Shown here piece after piece: positions 7,799 through 16,800 of a stretch of DNA of 20,957 bases. Positions within the stretch are counted from its first letter, which is position 1. Each line of letters starts with the position of its first letter. Under the pieces are notes generated by a model. The model saw only the letters and a program-made list of their open reading frames with translations. It searched no databases and was not told the DNA's origin. The DNA is taken from assembly GCA_003242275.1 (NCBI GenBank), contig QGUX01000017.1, positions 1 to 20,957 on the forward strand, in the 5' to 3' direction. A program made the position numbers and the translations under genes. Source of the DNA: Pseudomonadota bacterium. Its GTDB lineage: Bacteria > Pseudomonadota > Gammaproteobacteria > Steroidobacterales > Steroidobacteraceae.

Positions 7799-8122
7799 AT
7801 GGCCATTTCGCTCACCGCCGCCGCCGCCGACCGAGTCCAGAAGTTCCTTGCCGCCCGTGGCCGGGGGCTGGGGCTGAAGCTGGGCGTGCGCAGGACCGGC
7901 TGCTCGGGCTTCGCGTACGTGATCGACTACGCCGACGAGGCCCGCCCCGGGGACGTGGTGTTCGAGGACCGCGGGGTGAAGGTGGTCGTGGACCCCGAGA
8001 GCCTGCCGCTGATCGACGGCACCACGGTCGATTTCGTCAAGCAGGGCCTGTCCGAGTCGTTCCGCTTCCGCAACCCCAACATCCGGGGCGAGTGCGGCTG
8101 CGGCGAGAGTTTCAGTGTCTAG
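7799..8122 (+). CDS. iscA: Iron-sulfur cluster assembly protein IscA
   Basis: A-type Fe-S carrier that receives clusters or iron and passes them to apo-proteins. It is 107 aa, like E. coli IscA, and near-collinear with it along the whole length. The three metal-binding cysteines are visible: C35 in [10 protein letters not shown], and C99 and C101 in the C-terminal ECGCGESF. The conserved [12 protein letters not shown] and LDFVK-type (here VDFVKQGL) segments fit IscA better than ErpA or SufA. The start ATG at 7799 follows the desulfurase stop by 12 nt, with only a weak purine-rich site (GAGAAAG). It is the last gene of the trmJ unit; 124 bp with its own promoter signal separates it from ndk. 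hscB, hscA, fdx and iscX, which usually follow, are absent. Confidence 0.95.
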   Translation: MAISLTAAAADRVQKFLAARGRGLGLKLGVRRTGCSGFAYVIDYADEARPGDVVFEDRGVKVVVDPESLPLIDGTTVDFVKQGLSESFRFRNPNIRGECGCGESFSV

Positions 8123-8151
8123 GGCAGTTGCGGCTGCTTTAAAATTCCTTC

Positions 8152-8219
8152 AAAAACCGGCACTTCCGTTGCCGTGATCATTGCCGGGAGACCGCTCCGG
8201 CAGGTAAAATCCGGCACTT
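8152..8219 (+). repeat. Short direct repeat in the iscA-ndk spacer
   Basis: The 9-mer CCGGCACTT occurs at 8157-8165 and again at 8211-8219, each preceded by an A-rich tract (8152-8156 and 8206-8209), 54 bp apart. The second copy lies just after the predicted -10 of the ndk promoter, over the likely transcription start. It could be a regulator site or chance; no known operator is recognised. Confidence 0.4.
8181..8210 (+). promoter_or_regulatory. Candidate sigma70 promoter for ndk and the downstream cluster
   Basis: TTGCCG (8181-8186) and TAAAAT (8205-8210) are separated by 18 nt and match the -35 and -10 consensus well in an otherwise GC-rich background. The spacer carries a TGCCGG/CCGGCA inverted repeat (8182-8187 and 8197-8202), which also overlaps the -35 box. 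Transcription would start near 8217, about 30 nt before the ndk ATG, whose ribosome site GGAGAA is at 8233-8238. Confidence 0.6.
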
Positions 8220-8246
8220 TTTCACAACTGCCGGAGAATCCGTCCA

Positions 8247-8672
8247 ATGGCGCTGGAGCGCACTCTTTCGATCGTCAAGCCCGATGGCGTGGCCCGCAAC
8301 CTGATCGGCGAGATCTACCGCCGCTTCGAGCAGGCGGGACTGAAGATCGTGGCCGCCCGCATGACGCACCTGTCGCGCAAGGAAGCCGAAGGCTTCTATG
8401 CCGTGCACCGCGAGCGTCCCTTCTTCAACGACCTGGTGAACTACATGATCTCGGGCCCGGTGATGATCCAGGTGCTCGAGGGCGAGAACGCGGTGGCGAA
8501 GAACCGCGAGATCATGGGCGCCACCGACCCGAAGAAGGCCGAGAAGGGCACCATCCGCGCCGACCTGGCCGAGAGCATCGAGGCCAACACCGTGCACGGC
8601 TCGGACTCGCTGGAGAACGCGAAGACCGAGATCGCGTACTTCTTCGCCCAGACCGACATCCACCCGCGCTGA
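8247..8672 (+). CDS. ndk: Nucleoside diphosphate kinase
   Basis: Transfers the gamma phosphate from ATP to nucleoside diphosphates through a phospho-histidine intermediate, balancing NTP and dNTP pools in the cytosol. The 141-aa length is typical. The phosphate-contacting Lys is K11 in [11 protein letters not shown]; the phospho-accepting His is H117 in [10 protein letters not shown]. The intermediate family blocks [14 protein letters not shown] and [12 protein letters not shown] are intact. The ATG at 8247 has a good Shine-Dalgarno (GGAGAA, 8 nt spacing) and gives the usual [12 protein letters not shown] start. It is the first gene after the promoter at 8181-8210 and is followed by rlmN after 6 nt. 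Confidence 0.97.
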   Translation: MALERTLSIVKPDGVARNLIGEIYRRFEQAGLKIVAARMTHLSRKEAEGFYAVHRERPFFNDLVNYMISGPVMIQVLEGENAVAKNREIMGATDPKKAEKGTIRADLAESIEANTVHGSDSLENAKTEIAYFFAQTDIHPR

Positions 8673-8678
8673 CACGAG

Positions 8679-9830
8679 ATGGCTGACGCGCGCATCAACC
8701 TTCTGGGCATGACCCGCCCCGAGCTCGAAGCCTGGTGCATCGAGCAGGGCGAGAAGCCCTTCCGCGCGCGCCAGCTCTTCCAGTGGATGTACAAGCGCGG
8801 CGAGACGGATTTCGCCGCGATGACGGACCTGGCCAAGTCCTTCCGGGCGAAGCTCGCGGACCTGGCCGGGATCCGCCTGCCGGAGATCATCACCCGGCAG
8901 GATGCCTCCGACGGCACGGTGAAGTGGATGCTCAGGGCGGGCGAGGGCGCCAGCCAGGGCATCGAGATGGTCTACATCCCCGAGACCGGCCGCGCCACGC
9001 TGTGCATCTCCTCGCAGGTGGGCTGCGCGATGGACTGCAGCTTCTGCTCCACCGCCAGGCAGGGCTTCAACAGCAACCTCTCCACCGCCGAGATCGTCGG
9101 CCAGGTGCTGCTGGCGCAGCGCGAGCTCGGCTTCAAGGCCGGCGACGAGCGCATCATCAGCAACGTGGTGCTGATGGGCATGGGCGAGCCGCTGGCCAAC
9201 TTCCGCAACGTGGTGCCGGCGCTGAAGATCCTGCTCGATGAGCTGGGACTCGATTTTTCGCGCCGCCGCCTGACGCTGTCCACCAGCGGCCTGGTGCCGC
9301 AGATCCACCGCCTCGCCGAAGAGGTCAACGTGGCGCTGGCGGTGTCGCTGCACGCGCCCGACGACGAGCTGCGCAACCAGCTCGTGCCGATCAACCGCAA
9401 GCACAACATCGCCGAGCTGCTCGAGGCCTGCTGGAAGTACGTCGACGAGGCCAACGGCCGCAGCGTCACCTTCGAGTACGTCATGCTCGACGGCGTGAAC
9501 GACACGCCGGCGCATGCCCGCGCACTGGCGAAGCTGCTGCGCGGCCATCCCGCCAAGGTCAACCTCATTCCCTTCAATCCATTCCCGGGTACGGCGTATC
9601 GTCGCTCCAGGCCCGAGACCATCAAGGCCTTCCTGGACCAGGTATTGAAAGGTGGTGTCATGGCGACAATCAGAAGAACACGTGGGGATGACATCGATGC
9701 CGCTTGCGGCCAGCTCGCCGGCCGCGTGACCGACCGCACGCGCACGCGACTGGGCAGCCGCCTCGGGGCGGTGCCGGTGGTGGTGCAGCAGCAGCCCGCC
9801 GCGGGTACGGCCCCGGAGGTGCGGCCGTGA
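8679..9830 (+). CDS. rlmN: 23S rRNA A2503 / tRNA A37 C2-methyltransferase RlmN
   Basis: Radical SAM enzyme that methylates C2 of A2503 in 23S rRNA and A37 of some tRNAs. The 4Fe-4S ligands are C116, C120 and C123 in GCAMDCSFC. C109 (TLCISSQ) matches E. coli Cys118 and C343 (DIDAACGQL) matches Cys355, the two cysteines of the methylene-transfer mechanism. Other family blocks seen are VLMGMGEPLANF, RRRLTLSTSGLVP and VNLIPFNPFPG. Length is 383 aa, as expected. It starts 6 nt after ndk, and its stop overlaps the GTG of pilF (GTGA). The C-terminal tail after residue about 365 is Gln/Ala/Pro-rich and variable in the family. As an Fe-S enzyme it depends on the kind of machinery encoded just upstream. 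Confidence 0.97.
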   Translation: MADARINLLGMTRPELEAWCIEQGEKPFRARQLFQWMYKRGETDFAAMTDLAKSFRAKLADLAGIRLPEIITRQDASDGTVKWMLRAGEGASQGIEMVYIPETGRATLCISSQVGCAMDCSFCSTARQGFNSNLSTAEIVGQVLLAQRELGFKAGDERIISNVVLMGMGEPLANFRNVVPALKILLDELGLDFSRRRLTLSTSGLVPQIHRLAEEVNVALAVSLHAPDDELRNQLVPINRKHNIAELLEACWKYVDEANGRSVTFEYVMLDGVNDTPAHARALAKLLRGHPAKVNLIPFNPFPGTAYRRSRPETIKAFLDQVLKGGVMATIRRTRGDDIDAACGQLAGRVTDRTRTRLGSRLGAVPVVVQQQPAAGTAPEVRP

Positions 9831-10606
9831 GGCCGGCGCGGATCGCCGGCGCATGGCTGGCGGCGCTGGCCCTGGCCGGCTGCGTCAGCTCCGGCCCCAG
9901 CGGCCGGCCCGTCGATCCGGTCGCCGCCGCGCAGTCCAACACGCAGCTCGGCGTGGCCTACATGAACCAGGGCGAGCTCGCCCTGGCCAAGGAGCGCCTC
10001 GAGCGCGCCGTGAAGCAGGATCCGAAGAGCGCCGATGCGTACTTCGCGCTGGGCGAGCTGTACAACCGCCTGAAGCAGCCGCGTGACGCCGAGCGCGCCT
10101 ACCGCACCGCCATGTCGCTGGCGCCCGACAAGCTCGAGATCGTCAACGGCTACGCCACCTTCCTGTGCACCAACGGCCAGGTGGACCGCGCGCTGGTCGA
10201 GTACGAGAAGCTGATGAACAACCCGCTGTACGGCCGCCAGGCCGCCGCGGCCACCAATGCGGGCATGTGCCTGCGCGACGACAAGCGCCACGCCGACGCG
10301 GTGCGCTACTTCGAGACCGCGCTGGCCAGGCAGCCGGACTGGTTCGACGCCACCGTGCAGCTCGCCGACGTGCACATCGCGCTGGGCGATCCCGCCGCGG
10401 CGCGCAGGGTGGTGGACAACTACCAGTCGATGCGCAACTCCGCCACGGTGCTGCTGCTGGGCGTGCGCGCCGCGGTGGCGCAGGGCGACTGCGGCGCGGC
10501 CGAGGTGTACGCGCGCAAGCTGCGCAACGACTTCGGCAGCTCGCGCGAGACGCTGGTGCTGCTGCCGCAGGTGCTGGGTACGTGCGGGAGGGCCGGTTCG
10601 CAGTGA
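9827..10606 (+). CDS. pilF: PilF/PilW-type TPR lipoprotein, type IV pilus secretin pilotin
   Basis: Outer-membrane lipoprotein of the pilotin class, needed in pseudomonads to localise and assemble the PilQ secretin. The start is GTG at 9827, overlapping the rlmN stop by 4 nt, with a strong GGAGGT at 9815-9820. This gives a lipoprotein leader ending LALAGC (Cys19); a longer frame upstream is spurious. The mature part is TPR-like: SNTQLGVAYMNQGELALAKERLERAVKQDPKSADAYFALGELYNRL and later helical pairs to about residue 240. Total is 259 aa, similar to family members. Position between rlmN and rodZ matches pilF/pilW in gammaproteobacteria. No other pilus gene is in the window. Confidence 0.92.
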   Translation: MRPARIAGAWLAALALAGCVSSGPSGRPVDPVAAAQSNTQLGVAYMNQGELALAKERLERAVKQDPKSADAYFALGELYNRLKQPRDAERAYRTAMSLAPDKLEIVNGYATFLCTNGQVDRALVEYEKLMNNPLYGRQAAAATNAGMCLRDDKRHADAVRYFETALARQPDWFDATVQLADVHIALGDPAAARRVVDNYQSMRNSATVLLLGVRAAVAQGDCGAAEVYARKLRNDFGSSRETLVLLPQVLGTCGRAGSQ

Positions 10607-10982
10607 GCGGGGAAGACACCGGCGCGGCCATCGGCGCGCAGCTCCGCGCGGCGCGCGAGCGCATGGGCCTGGGCATGGCCGAGGCCGCCGAGCTGCTGCA
10701 CGTGGACGAGAAGGTGATCGACGCGCTGGAAACGGGCCGCTTCCAGGCCCTGGGCGCGCCGGTGTACGTGCGCGGCCACCTGAAGAACTACGCCGAGCTG
10801 GTGGGTGAGCCCTCGGCCTCGGGCCGCTATGAATCGCTGCGCGAGAGCCCGCCGGACCTCACCACCGGCCCGCACCTGCCCGGCAGGACCATGCCGCCGA
10901 AGCGGCGCTGGCCGCTGGTGCTGTTTGCCGTCCTGCTGGTGCTGGCCGTGGCCGCCTGGTGGGCAACCGGAGTCCAGCAGAC

Positions 10983-10986
<4 letters not shown>
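10603..10986 (+). CDS. Short RodZ-like HTH membrane protein
   Basis: A 127-aa protein starting at GTG 10603, overlapping the pilF stop by 4 nt, with GGGAGG at 10586-10591. Residues 10-70 form the Cro/CI-type helix-turn-helix of the RodZ family (GAQLRAARERMGLGMAEAAE, then the typical VYVRGHLKNYAELVGEP). A basic stretch (PPKRRW) leads to one transmembrane helix at about 104-120, and only seven residues follow. E. coli RodZ (337 aa) has a long periplasmic domain after the helix; here it is missing, ended by a normal stop that overlaps the hisS start. RodZ links MreB to the cell-wall elongation complex through the HTH domain, so that contact could persist. The position between pilF and hisS supports the assignment. 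ispG, which lies between rodZ and hisS in E. coli, is absent. Confidence 0.85.
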
Positions 10987-12263
<1,277 letters not shown>

Positions 12264-12286
12264 GACTTGCGACCGAAAGGGGTGCG

Positions 12287-12988
12287 ATGGTGGAACTGCT
12301 GTCCGAAGAGGAACAATGGGAACGGCTGAAGGCGTGGCTGCGCACCAACGGGCCGTCCATCCTGCTGCTGACCGCGCTGATGCTGCTCGCCTGGTTCGGC
12401 TGGCAATGGTGGAAGGACCATGGCGAGAAGAAGTCCATCGCCGCGGGCGCCATCTACCAGAACGTGCTGTCCTCCTTCGACGCCCGGCGCAATGACGAGG
12501 CCTTCGCCCTGATCGAGACGCTGCGGCGCGAGTACCCGAAGTCGGTGTACGTGGATGCCGCCGACCTCGTGGCCGCCACCGTGCACGTGGAGAACAACGA
12601 GCTGGACAAGGCCGCCGAGCGCCTCAGGCGCGTGGCCAACGGTGCGAAGGACGAGCTGGTGCGCCCGGTGGCGCAGCTGCGCCTCGCGCGCGTGCAGCTC
12701 GCGCAGGGCCTGCACGATGCCGCGCTCGAGACCCTGGGCACGAGCGACATGGGCCTGCACGAGGCCACGCGGCTGGAGATCCGCGGCGACGTGCTGTACG
12801 CGAAGGGCGACAGCGAGGGGGCCCTCGAGGCCTACCAGGAGGCGCGCAGCCGGCTGCCGGCCAGGGAACTGGAGGAAGGCGGCCTGGGTGAGCTGCTCGA
12901 CCTGAAGATCGCCGACCTCTCCGGTCCGCCGCTGCCCGACCCGGCGCCCCCGGCCACCCAGCCGTCGGAGGCGGCGCCCGCCCCATGA
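12287..12988 (+). CDS. yfgM: YfgM-type periplasmic TPR protein, Sec translocon ancillary subunit
   Basis: Inner-membrane protein with one N-terminal transmembrane helix (about residues 24-41, ILLLTALMLLAWFGWQWW) and a periplasmic TPR-like domain. E. coli YfgM binds SecYEG and PpiD and helps hand over exported proteins. The protein is 233 aa against 206 in E. coli; the extra length is a Pro/Ala-rich C-terminal tail (PLPDPAPPATQPSEAAPAP). The cytoplasmic N-terminus LSEEEQWERLKAWLRTNG is typical. The start ATG at 12287 is 23 nt after hisS with an AAAGGGG site at 12276-12282. It overlaps bamB by 4 nt (ATGA). Gene order hisS-yfgM-bamB is conserved. Confidence 0.93.
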   Translation: MVELLSEEEQWERLKAWLRTNGPSILLLTALMLLAWFGWQWWKDHGEKKSIAAGAIYQNVLSSFDARRNDEAFALIETLRREYPKSVYVDAADLVAATVHVENNELDKAAERLRRVANGAKDELVRPVAQLRLARVQLAQGLHDAALETLGTSDMGLHEATRLEIRGDVLYAKGDSEGALEAYQEARSRLPARELEEGGLGELLDLKIADLSGPPLPDPAPPATQPSEAAPAP

Positions 12989-14238
12989 AACCGCTCCGCA
13001 TCGCACCCCTGGCGCTGGCCGTGCTGCTGGCGGCCGGCTGCAGTTCCAGCGAGGACACGCAGCCGCCGGCCGAGCTGGTCGAGTTCCGCAGCACCGCCGA
13101 CATCGTGCGGGTGTGGAGCGCCAGCGTGCCCGGTGCGGAGCCGCGGCTGCGCCTGGGCCTGGGTGTCGCCGCCGAGGGCGAGGCCATCATCGCCGCCGGC
13201 CACGATGGCGACGTGATCGCCTTCAACCGCGCCGACGGCCGCCGCCTGTGGCGCACCAGCACGAAGCTGAAGCTTTCCGGTGGCCCGGGGACGGGCCAGG
13301 GCATCGCCGTGGTCGGCTCCAACGGCGGCGACATCGTGGCGCTGGATGCCGCCACCGGCGAGATCCGCTGGCGCACGCGCATCAACAGCGAGGTGCTGTC
13401 GGCGCCGCACATCGCCAACGACACCGTGCTGTTGCGCCTGGTCGACGGCCGCCTCGTGGCGCTCAGGGCCGCCGATGGCACGCAGATGTGGTCGGTCGAG
13501 GAGGAAGTGCCGCGCCTGTCGCTGCGCGGCACGGCCCGGCCGCTGATCGTGGGCAACCTCGCCGTGTCCGGCTTCGACAATGGCCGCGTGCTGGCCGCGC
13601 AGCTCTCCGACGGCGCCACCGTGTGGGAGATCAACGTCGCCCCGCCGACCGGCCGCAGCGAGCTGGAACGCCTGGTGGACATCGACACCGCCATCCACGC
13701 GCTGGGCGACAGCATCTACGTGGTGACCTACCAGGGCCGCGCCGCCAGCCTCGACAGGGCCACCGGCGACGTGAACTGGACGCGCGACATGTCCAGTTAC
13801 TCCGGCCTGGCCATCGATGACGAGGCGGTCTACGTGAGCACCGCCGAAGGGGCCGTGGTGCGCCTGAACCGCGCCAACGGCGTGGAGATCTGGCGCCAGG
13901 AGGCCCTGAGCCGCCGCCGCCTGTCGGCGCCGGCCGTGCTGGGCCCGCTGGTGGCCGTGGCCGACCTCGCCGGCTACGTGCACTTCCTCGACCGGAGCAA
14001 TGGCGCGCTGGCCGCGCGCGTGCATCCCCTGTCCGCGCGCGTCATCACGCCGCCGGTGGTGTCCGGCGACATCCTGGTGATGATGGACGTGGAAGGAAAC
14101 ATCGCCGCGCTGCGCATCGCGGCCGTGGGCGAGGAGGCGCGGGGCAACATCGTCCGCGGCAAGAGCGGCGGCGGTGGTGGCGGAAGCGGATCCACGCCGT
14201 CGAACCGCTCGCCCACGCGCACTCGTCCCGGCCTCTGA
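12985..14238 (+). CDS. bamB: Outer membrane protein assembly factor BamB
   Basis: Lipoprotein subunit of the BAM complex, which inserts beta-barrel proteins into the outer membrane. The leader MKPLRIAPLALAVLLAAGC has a clear lipobox with Cys19. The rest is an eight-bladed PQQ-type propeller, with repeated blade motifs such as VIAFNRADGRRLW, IVALDAATGEIRW, LVALRAADGTQMW, AASLDRATGDVNW, VVRLNRANGVEIW and VHFLDRSNGAL. At 417 aa it is longer than E. coli BamB (392 aa), partly from a C-terminal tail after about residue 390: a Gly run then Ser/Thr/Pro/Arg residues. It overlaps yfgM by 4 nt and precedes der by 14 nt, as in E. coli. Confidence 0.96.
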   Translation: MKPLRIAPLALAVLLAAGCSSSEDTQPPAELVEFRSTADIVRVWSASVPGAEPRLRLGLGVAAEGEAIIAAGHDGDVIAFNRADGRRLWRTSTKLKLSGGPGTGQGIAVVGSNGGDIVALDAATGEIRWRTRINSEVLSAPHIANDTVLLRLVDGRLVALRAADGTQMWSVEEEVPRLSLRGTARPLIVGNLAVSGFDNGRVLAAQLSDGATVWEINVAPPTGRSELERLVDIDTAIHALGDSIYVVTYQGRAASLDRATGDVNWTRDMSSYSGLAIDDEAVYVSTAEGAVVRLNRANGVEIWRQEALSRRRLSAPAVLGPLVAVADLAGYVHFLDRSNGALAARVHPLSARVITPPVVSGDILVMMDVEGNIAALRIAAVGEEARGNIVRGKSGGGGGGSGSTPSNRSPTRTRPGL

Positions 14239-14252
14239 CGGAGTCCTGGGCC

Positions 14253-15710
14253 ATGCTGCCGATCGTTGCGCTGGTGGGTCGGCCCAACGTCGGCAAGTCG
14301 ACCCTGTTCAACACGCTGACCGGCACACGCGACGCCATCGTCGCCGACGTGCCGGGCGTCACCCGCGACCGCCAGTACGGCTATGGCCGCGCCGGCGGCA
14401 TCCCCTGCGTGGTGGTCGACACCGGCGGCGTGGTCACCAGCCCCAGGAGCACGGTGGAGCAGCAGATGCGCACGCAGACCGAGCGTGCCATCCAGGAGGC
14501 CGACCGGCTCATCCTCGTGGTCGACGGCCGCGCCGGACCCACCAACGACGACCGCGAGGTGGCGAAGCTGCTGCACCGCTCGGGCAAGCCCGTGGTGCTG
14601 GCGGTCAACAAGGCCGAGGGCGCCGATCCCGGCATCATCGCCGCCGAGTTCCACCGGCTGGGCTTCCACGAGTGGTTCGCCATCGCGGCGCAGACCGGGC
14701 AGGGTTGCGAGGCGCTGCTGGCCGCCGCGCTGGCCGGAATGGAGCCGCAGGAAGATGAGGCCGGGGCGCTGGATGCGGCCGATGATTCCATCCGCATCGC
14801 CGTGATCGGCCGTCCCAACGTGGGCAAGTCCACGCTGGTCAACCGCCTGATCGGCGAGGAGCGCGTCATCGCCACCGACCTGCCGGGCACCACGCGCGAT
14901 TCCATTCTCGTGCCCTTCGAGCGCGACGGCCGCCGGTTCACGCTGATCGACACCGCCGGCGTGCGCCGCCGCGCACGCGTGGAGGACCCGGTGGAGCGCG
15001 CCAGCGTGGCGCGCACCCTGCAGGCCATCGCCGCCGCGCACGTGGTCATCCTCGTGCTCGACGCGCACCAGGGCATCGCCGAGCAGGATGCCTCGGTGCT
15101 GGGCCTCGCCCTGCAGAAGGGCCGCGCGCTGCTGCTGGCGGTGAACAAGTGGGACGGCATCCCCATGGACCGCCGCGAGCAGGTGCGCAACGAGCTGGCG
15201 CTGCGTCTGGACTTCGTGCCCTTCGCGCCGGTGCACTACATCTCCGCGCGCCATGGCACCGGCGTGGGCGAGCTGGCCGCCGCGGCCATCCGCGCCTACG
15301 ACGCCTCGATGCGCGAGATGCCCACGCCGCAGCTCTCGAAGGTGCTGGAGAAGGCCATCGAGGCGCACCAGCCGCCGCTGGTGAAGGGCCGTCGCATCAA
15401 GCTGCGCTATGCCCACCAGGGCGGGCGCAATCCGCCGCGCATCGTCATCCACGGCAACCAGACCGAGCGCACGCCTGATTCCTACCGCCGCTACCTCGCC
15501 AATGTGTTCCGCGAGGCCTTCGACCTGTACGCCTGCCCGGTGGTGCTGGAACTGCGCACCGACGCCAACCCCTATGGCAACCGCGAGCAGCGCGAGGCGC
15601 ACGAGCGCATGCTGAAGGCGAAGAAGAAGGCGGCGAAGAAGAACGTCGCCAGGCGCGTGGCGCGCAAGAAGGTGCCGACCGGCAAGTCGACACGCCGGCC
15701 GCGGCCCTGA
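14253..15710 (+). CDS. der: Ribosome biogenesis GTPase Der (EngA)
   Basis: Double-GTPase needed for 50S subunit maturation. Domain 1 has the P-loop GRPNVGKST (9-17), DTGG (56-59) and a G4 element NKAEG (119-123), where the canonical Asp is Glu. Domain 2 has GRPNVGKST (187-195 region), DTAG (233-236) and a canonical NKWD (298-301). The KH-like RNA-binding domain follows (about 350-445), and the tail from about residue 455 is a Lys/Arg-rich extension. Length is 485 aa against 490 in E. coli. Start is the ATG at 14253 with GGAG at 14240-14243. It is last in the ndk-der run; a GC-rich hairpin follows before the convergent peptidase gene. Confidence 0.97.
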   Translation: MLPIVALVGRPNVGKSTLFNTLTGTRDAIVADVPGVTRDRQYGYGRAGGIPCVVVDTGGVVTSPRSTVEQQMRTQTERAIQEADRLILVVDGRAGPTNDDREVAKLLHRSGKPVVLAVNKAEGADPGIIAAEFHRLGFHEWFAIAAQTGQGCEALLAAALAGMEPQEDEAGALDAADDSIRIAVIGRPNVGKSTLVNRLIGEERVIATDLPGTTRDSILVPFERDGRRFTLIDTAGVRRRARVEDPVERASVARTLQAIAAAHVVILVLDAHQGIAEQDASVLGLALQKGRALLLAVNKWDGIPMDRREQVRNELALRLDFVPFAPVHYISARHGTGVGELAAAAIRAYDASMREMPTPQLSKVLEKAIEAHQPPLVKGRRIKLRYAHQGGRNPPRIVIHGNQTERTPDSYRRYLANVFREAFDLYACPVVLELRTDANPYGNREQREAHERMLKAKKKAAKKNVARRVARKKVPTGKSTRRPRP

Positions 15711-15723
15711 GCGTCAGGCGCCG

Positions 15724-15741
15724 CGCCGGCGCGCGCCGGCG
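15724..15741. terminator. GC-rich hairpin between convergent der and M23 peptidase genes
   Basis: A 7-bp perfect stem (15724-15730 with 15735-15741) and GCGC loop lie in the 46-bp gap between two converging genes. No T tract follows on either strand, so it is not a classical intrinsic terminator. It could act in both directions or just reflect local GC richness. Confidence 0.35.
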
Positions 15742-15756
15742 AGGTCGGCCGGCAGG

Positions 15757-16614
15757 TCAGCGCGCCGCCGGCTTCGCGGCCACCGGTGGCAGGAACAGCG
15801 CGGGATCCACCGACGCGCCGTTGAGCATCACGCCGAAGTGCAGGTGCGCGCCGGTGACGCGCCCCGTCGCGCCCACCTTGCCGATGACCTGGCCGGCCTT
15901 CACCCCGTCGCCGGCCTTCACCGCGTACTCCGACAGGTGCAGGTACAGCGTCAGGAAGCCCGCGCCATGGTCGATGACCACGGTGTTGCCGTTGAAGAAG
16001 AAATCCCCGGTTTCGATCACCACCCCGTCGGCGGCGGCGACGATGGGCGTGCCGGTGGCGGCGGTGATGTCCATGCCCGAGTGCGGATTGCGCGGCTGCT
16101 GGTTGAAGAAGCGGCGGAAGCCGAAGGTGTCCTGCCGCGGGCCCGGCACGGGCTGCAGCAGCGCGAAGGTCGCCGGCCGGCGTTCGCTGAAGGAGTCGTA
16201 CGCGCGGCGCAGGCGCACCTGCTCGCGCTCTACGCGCGCGGCGTCCTCGGGCGAGAGGTCCACCTGTCCCGGCGCCACCGTGAGGTGCTGCTCGCGGTAC
16301 TTCTTCGGTGCCACCTTCACTGGCAGCGACCGCCGCGCGCCGCCGGCGTCGGTGACCTCGAGGGTGTAGTCGCCCGGTTCCACCGACAGCGCTATGCCGA
16401 CCACGGCCTTGTGGCGGCCGGCCTCCTGCGTCACCAGCACCGGCCGTCCCTGGAACTTCGCGGCCGGCGCGGGGGAGGCGGCATCGCCCAGGTCGACCAC
16501 CACCACGCCGCCGGGCACGGCGCTGCTCTTCGGCAGCGCGGCCAGGGCAGGGCCGGCAAGGGCGGCCAGCGCCGCGGCAGCCACGAACACCAGCCCCTTC
16601 CGGATCAGCGACAT
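15757..16614 (-). CDS. Secreted M23 family metallopeptidase (LytM-type)
   Basis: Predicted zinc endopeptidase acting on peptidoglycan cross-bridges or stems in the periplasm. The start chosen is ATG 16614 (GAGG six bases upstream), giving a Sec signal MSLIRKG, a hydrophobic core, and a GPALA-type cleavage near residue 25. The frame upstream to 16758 is unconserved. Total is 285 aa. An N-terminal beta-rich region (about 33-103) with SVEPGDYTLEVTDAGG precedes the catalytic domain. The active-site residues are intact: H178 and D182 in NPHSGMD, and H257 and H259 in GAHLHFG. Since the full HxxxD/HxH set is present, it should be an active enzyme rather than an EnvC/NlpD-like activator. It is divergent from the glutathione peroxidase gene and convergent with der. 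Confidence 0.93.
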   Translation of the reverse strand: MSLIRKGLVFVAAAALAALAGPALAALPKSSAVPGGVVVVDLGDAASPAPAAKFQGRPVLVTQEAGRHKAVVGIALSVEPGDYTLEVTDAGGARRSLPVKVAPKKYREQHLTVAPGQVDLSPEDAARVEREQVRLRRAYDSFSERRPATFALLQPVPGPRQDTFGFRRFFNQQPRNPHSGMDITAATGTPIVAAADGVVIETGDFFFNGNTVVIDHGAGFLTLYLHLSEYAVKAGDGVKAGQVIGKVGATGRVTGAHLHFGVMLNGASVDPALFLPPVAAKPAAR

Positions 16615-16800
16615 GCCTTGCCTCGATCTGCACGTGGATGACACAGGGATAAGATACCGCCCCGCGGATCGCCCCGCCGCATTGCGAACCTGAACGCCGG
16701 CCGAATGGTGCGGCTTTCGGCACTGGAACTGCTGTTTTGCGGCATCCGGGGCAGGCACTGCGGTACAGTGTCGGCCTCACATTCCCGGAGGGAACCGTTC
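16615..16800. promoter_or_regulatory. Divergent intergenic region between the M23 peptidase and glutathione peroxidase genes
   Basis: This 186-bp gap must contain both promoters. Facing the peroxidase, TACAGT at 16764-16769 is a plausible -10 and lies inside the CACTG-N5-CAGTG inverted repeat at 16756-16770. The nearest -35 candidate, TTGCGG at 16737-16742, is too far at 21 nt. Facing the peptidase, a TATCTT-like -10 is visible on the minus strand, without a convincing -35. Confidence 0.35.

Noticed and set aside
8121..8145. Possible terminator after iscA (GCAG/CTGC followed by T and A bases)
   Set aside because: The stem is only about 4 bp, too weak to support.
8178..9854. 558-codon minus-strand frame opposite ndk and rlmN
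   Set aside because: His/Gly/Ala-rich shadow; the plus strand holds two unmistakable conserved enzymes.
14158..14238. Gly-run tail of BamB as another sequence error
   Set aside because: The stop and the der ribosome site follow normally and flexible tails are plausible in this family, so there is no positive sign of error.
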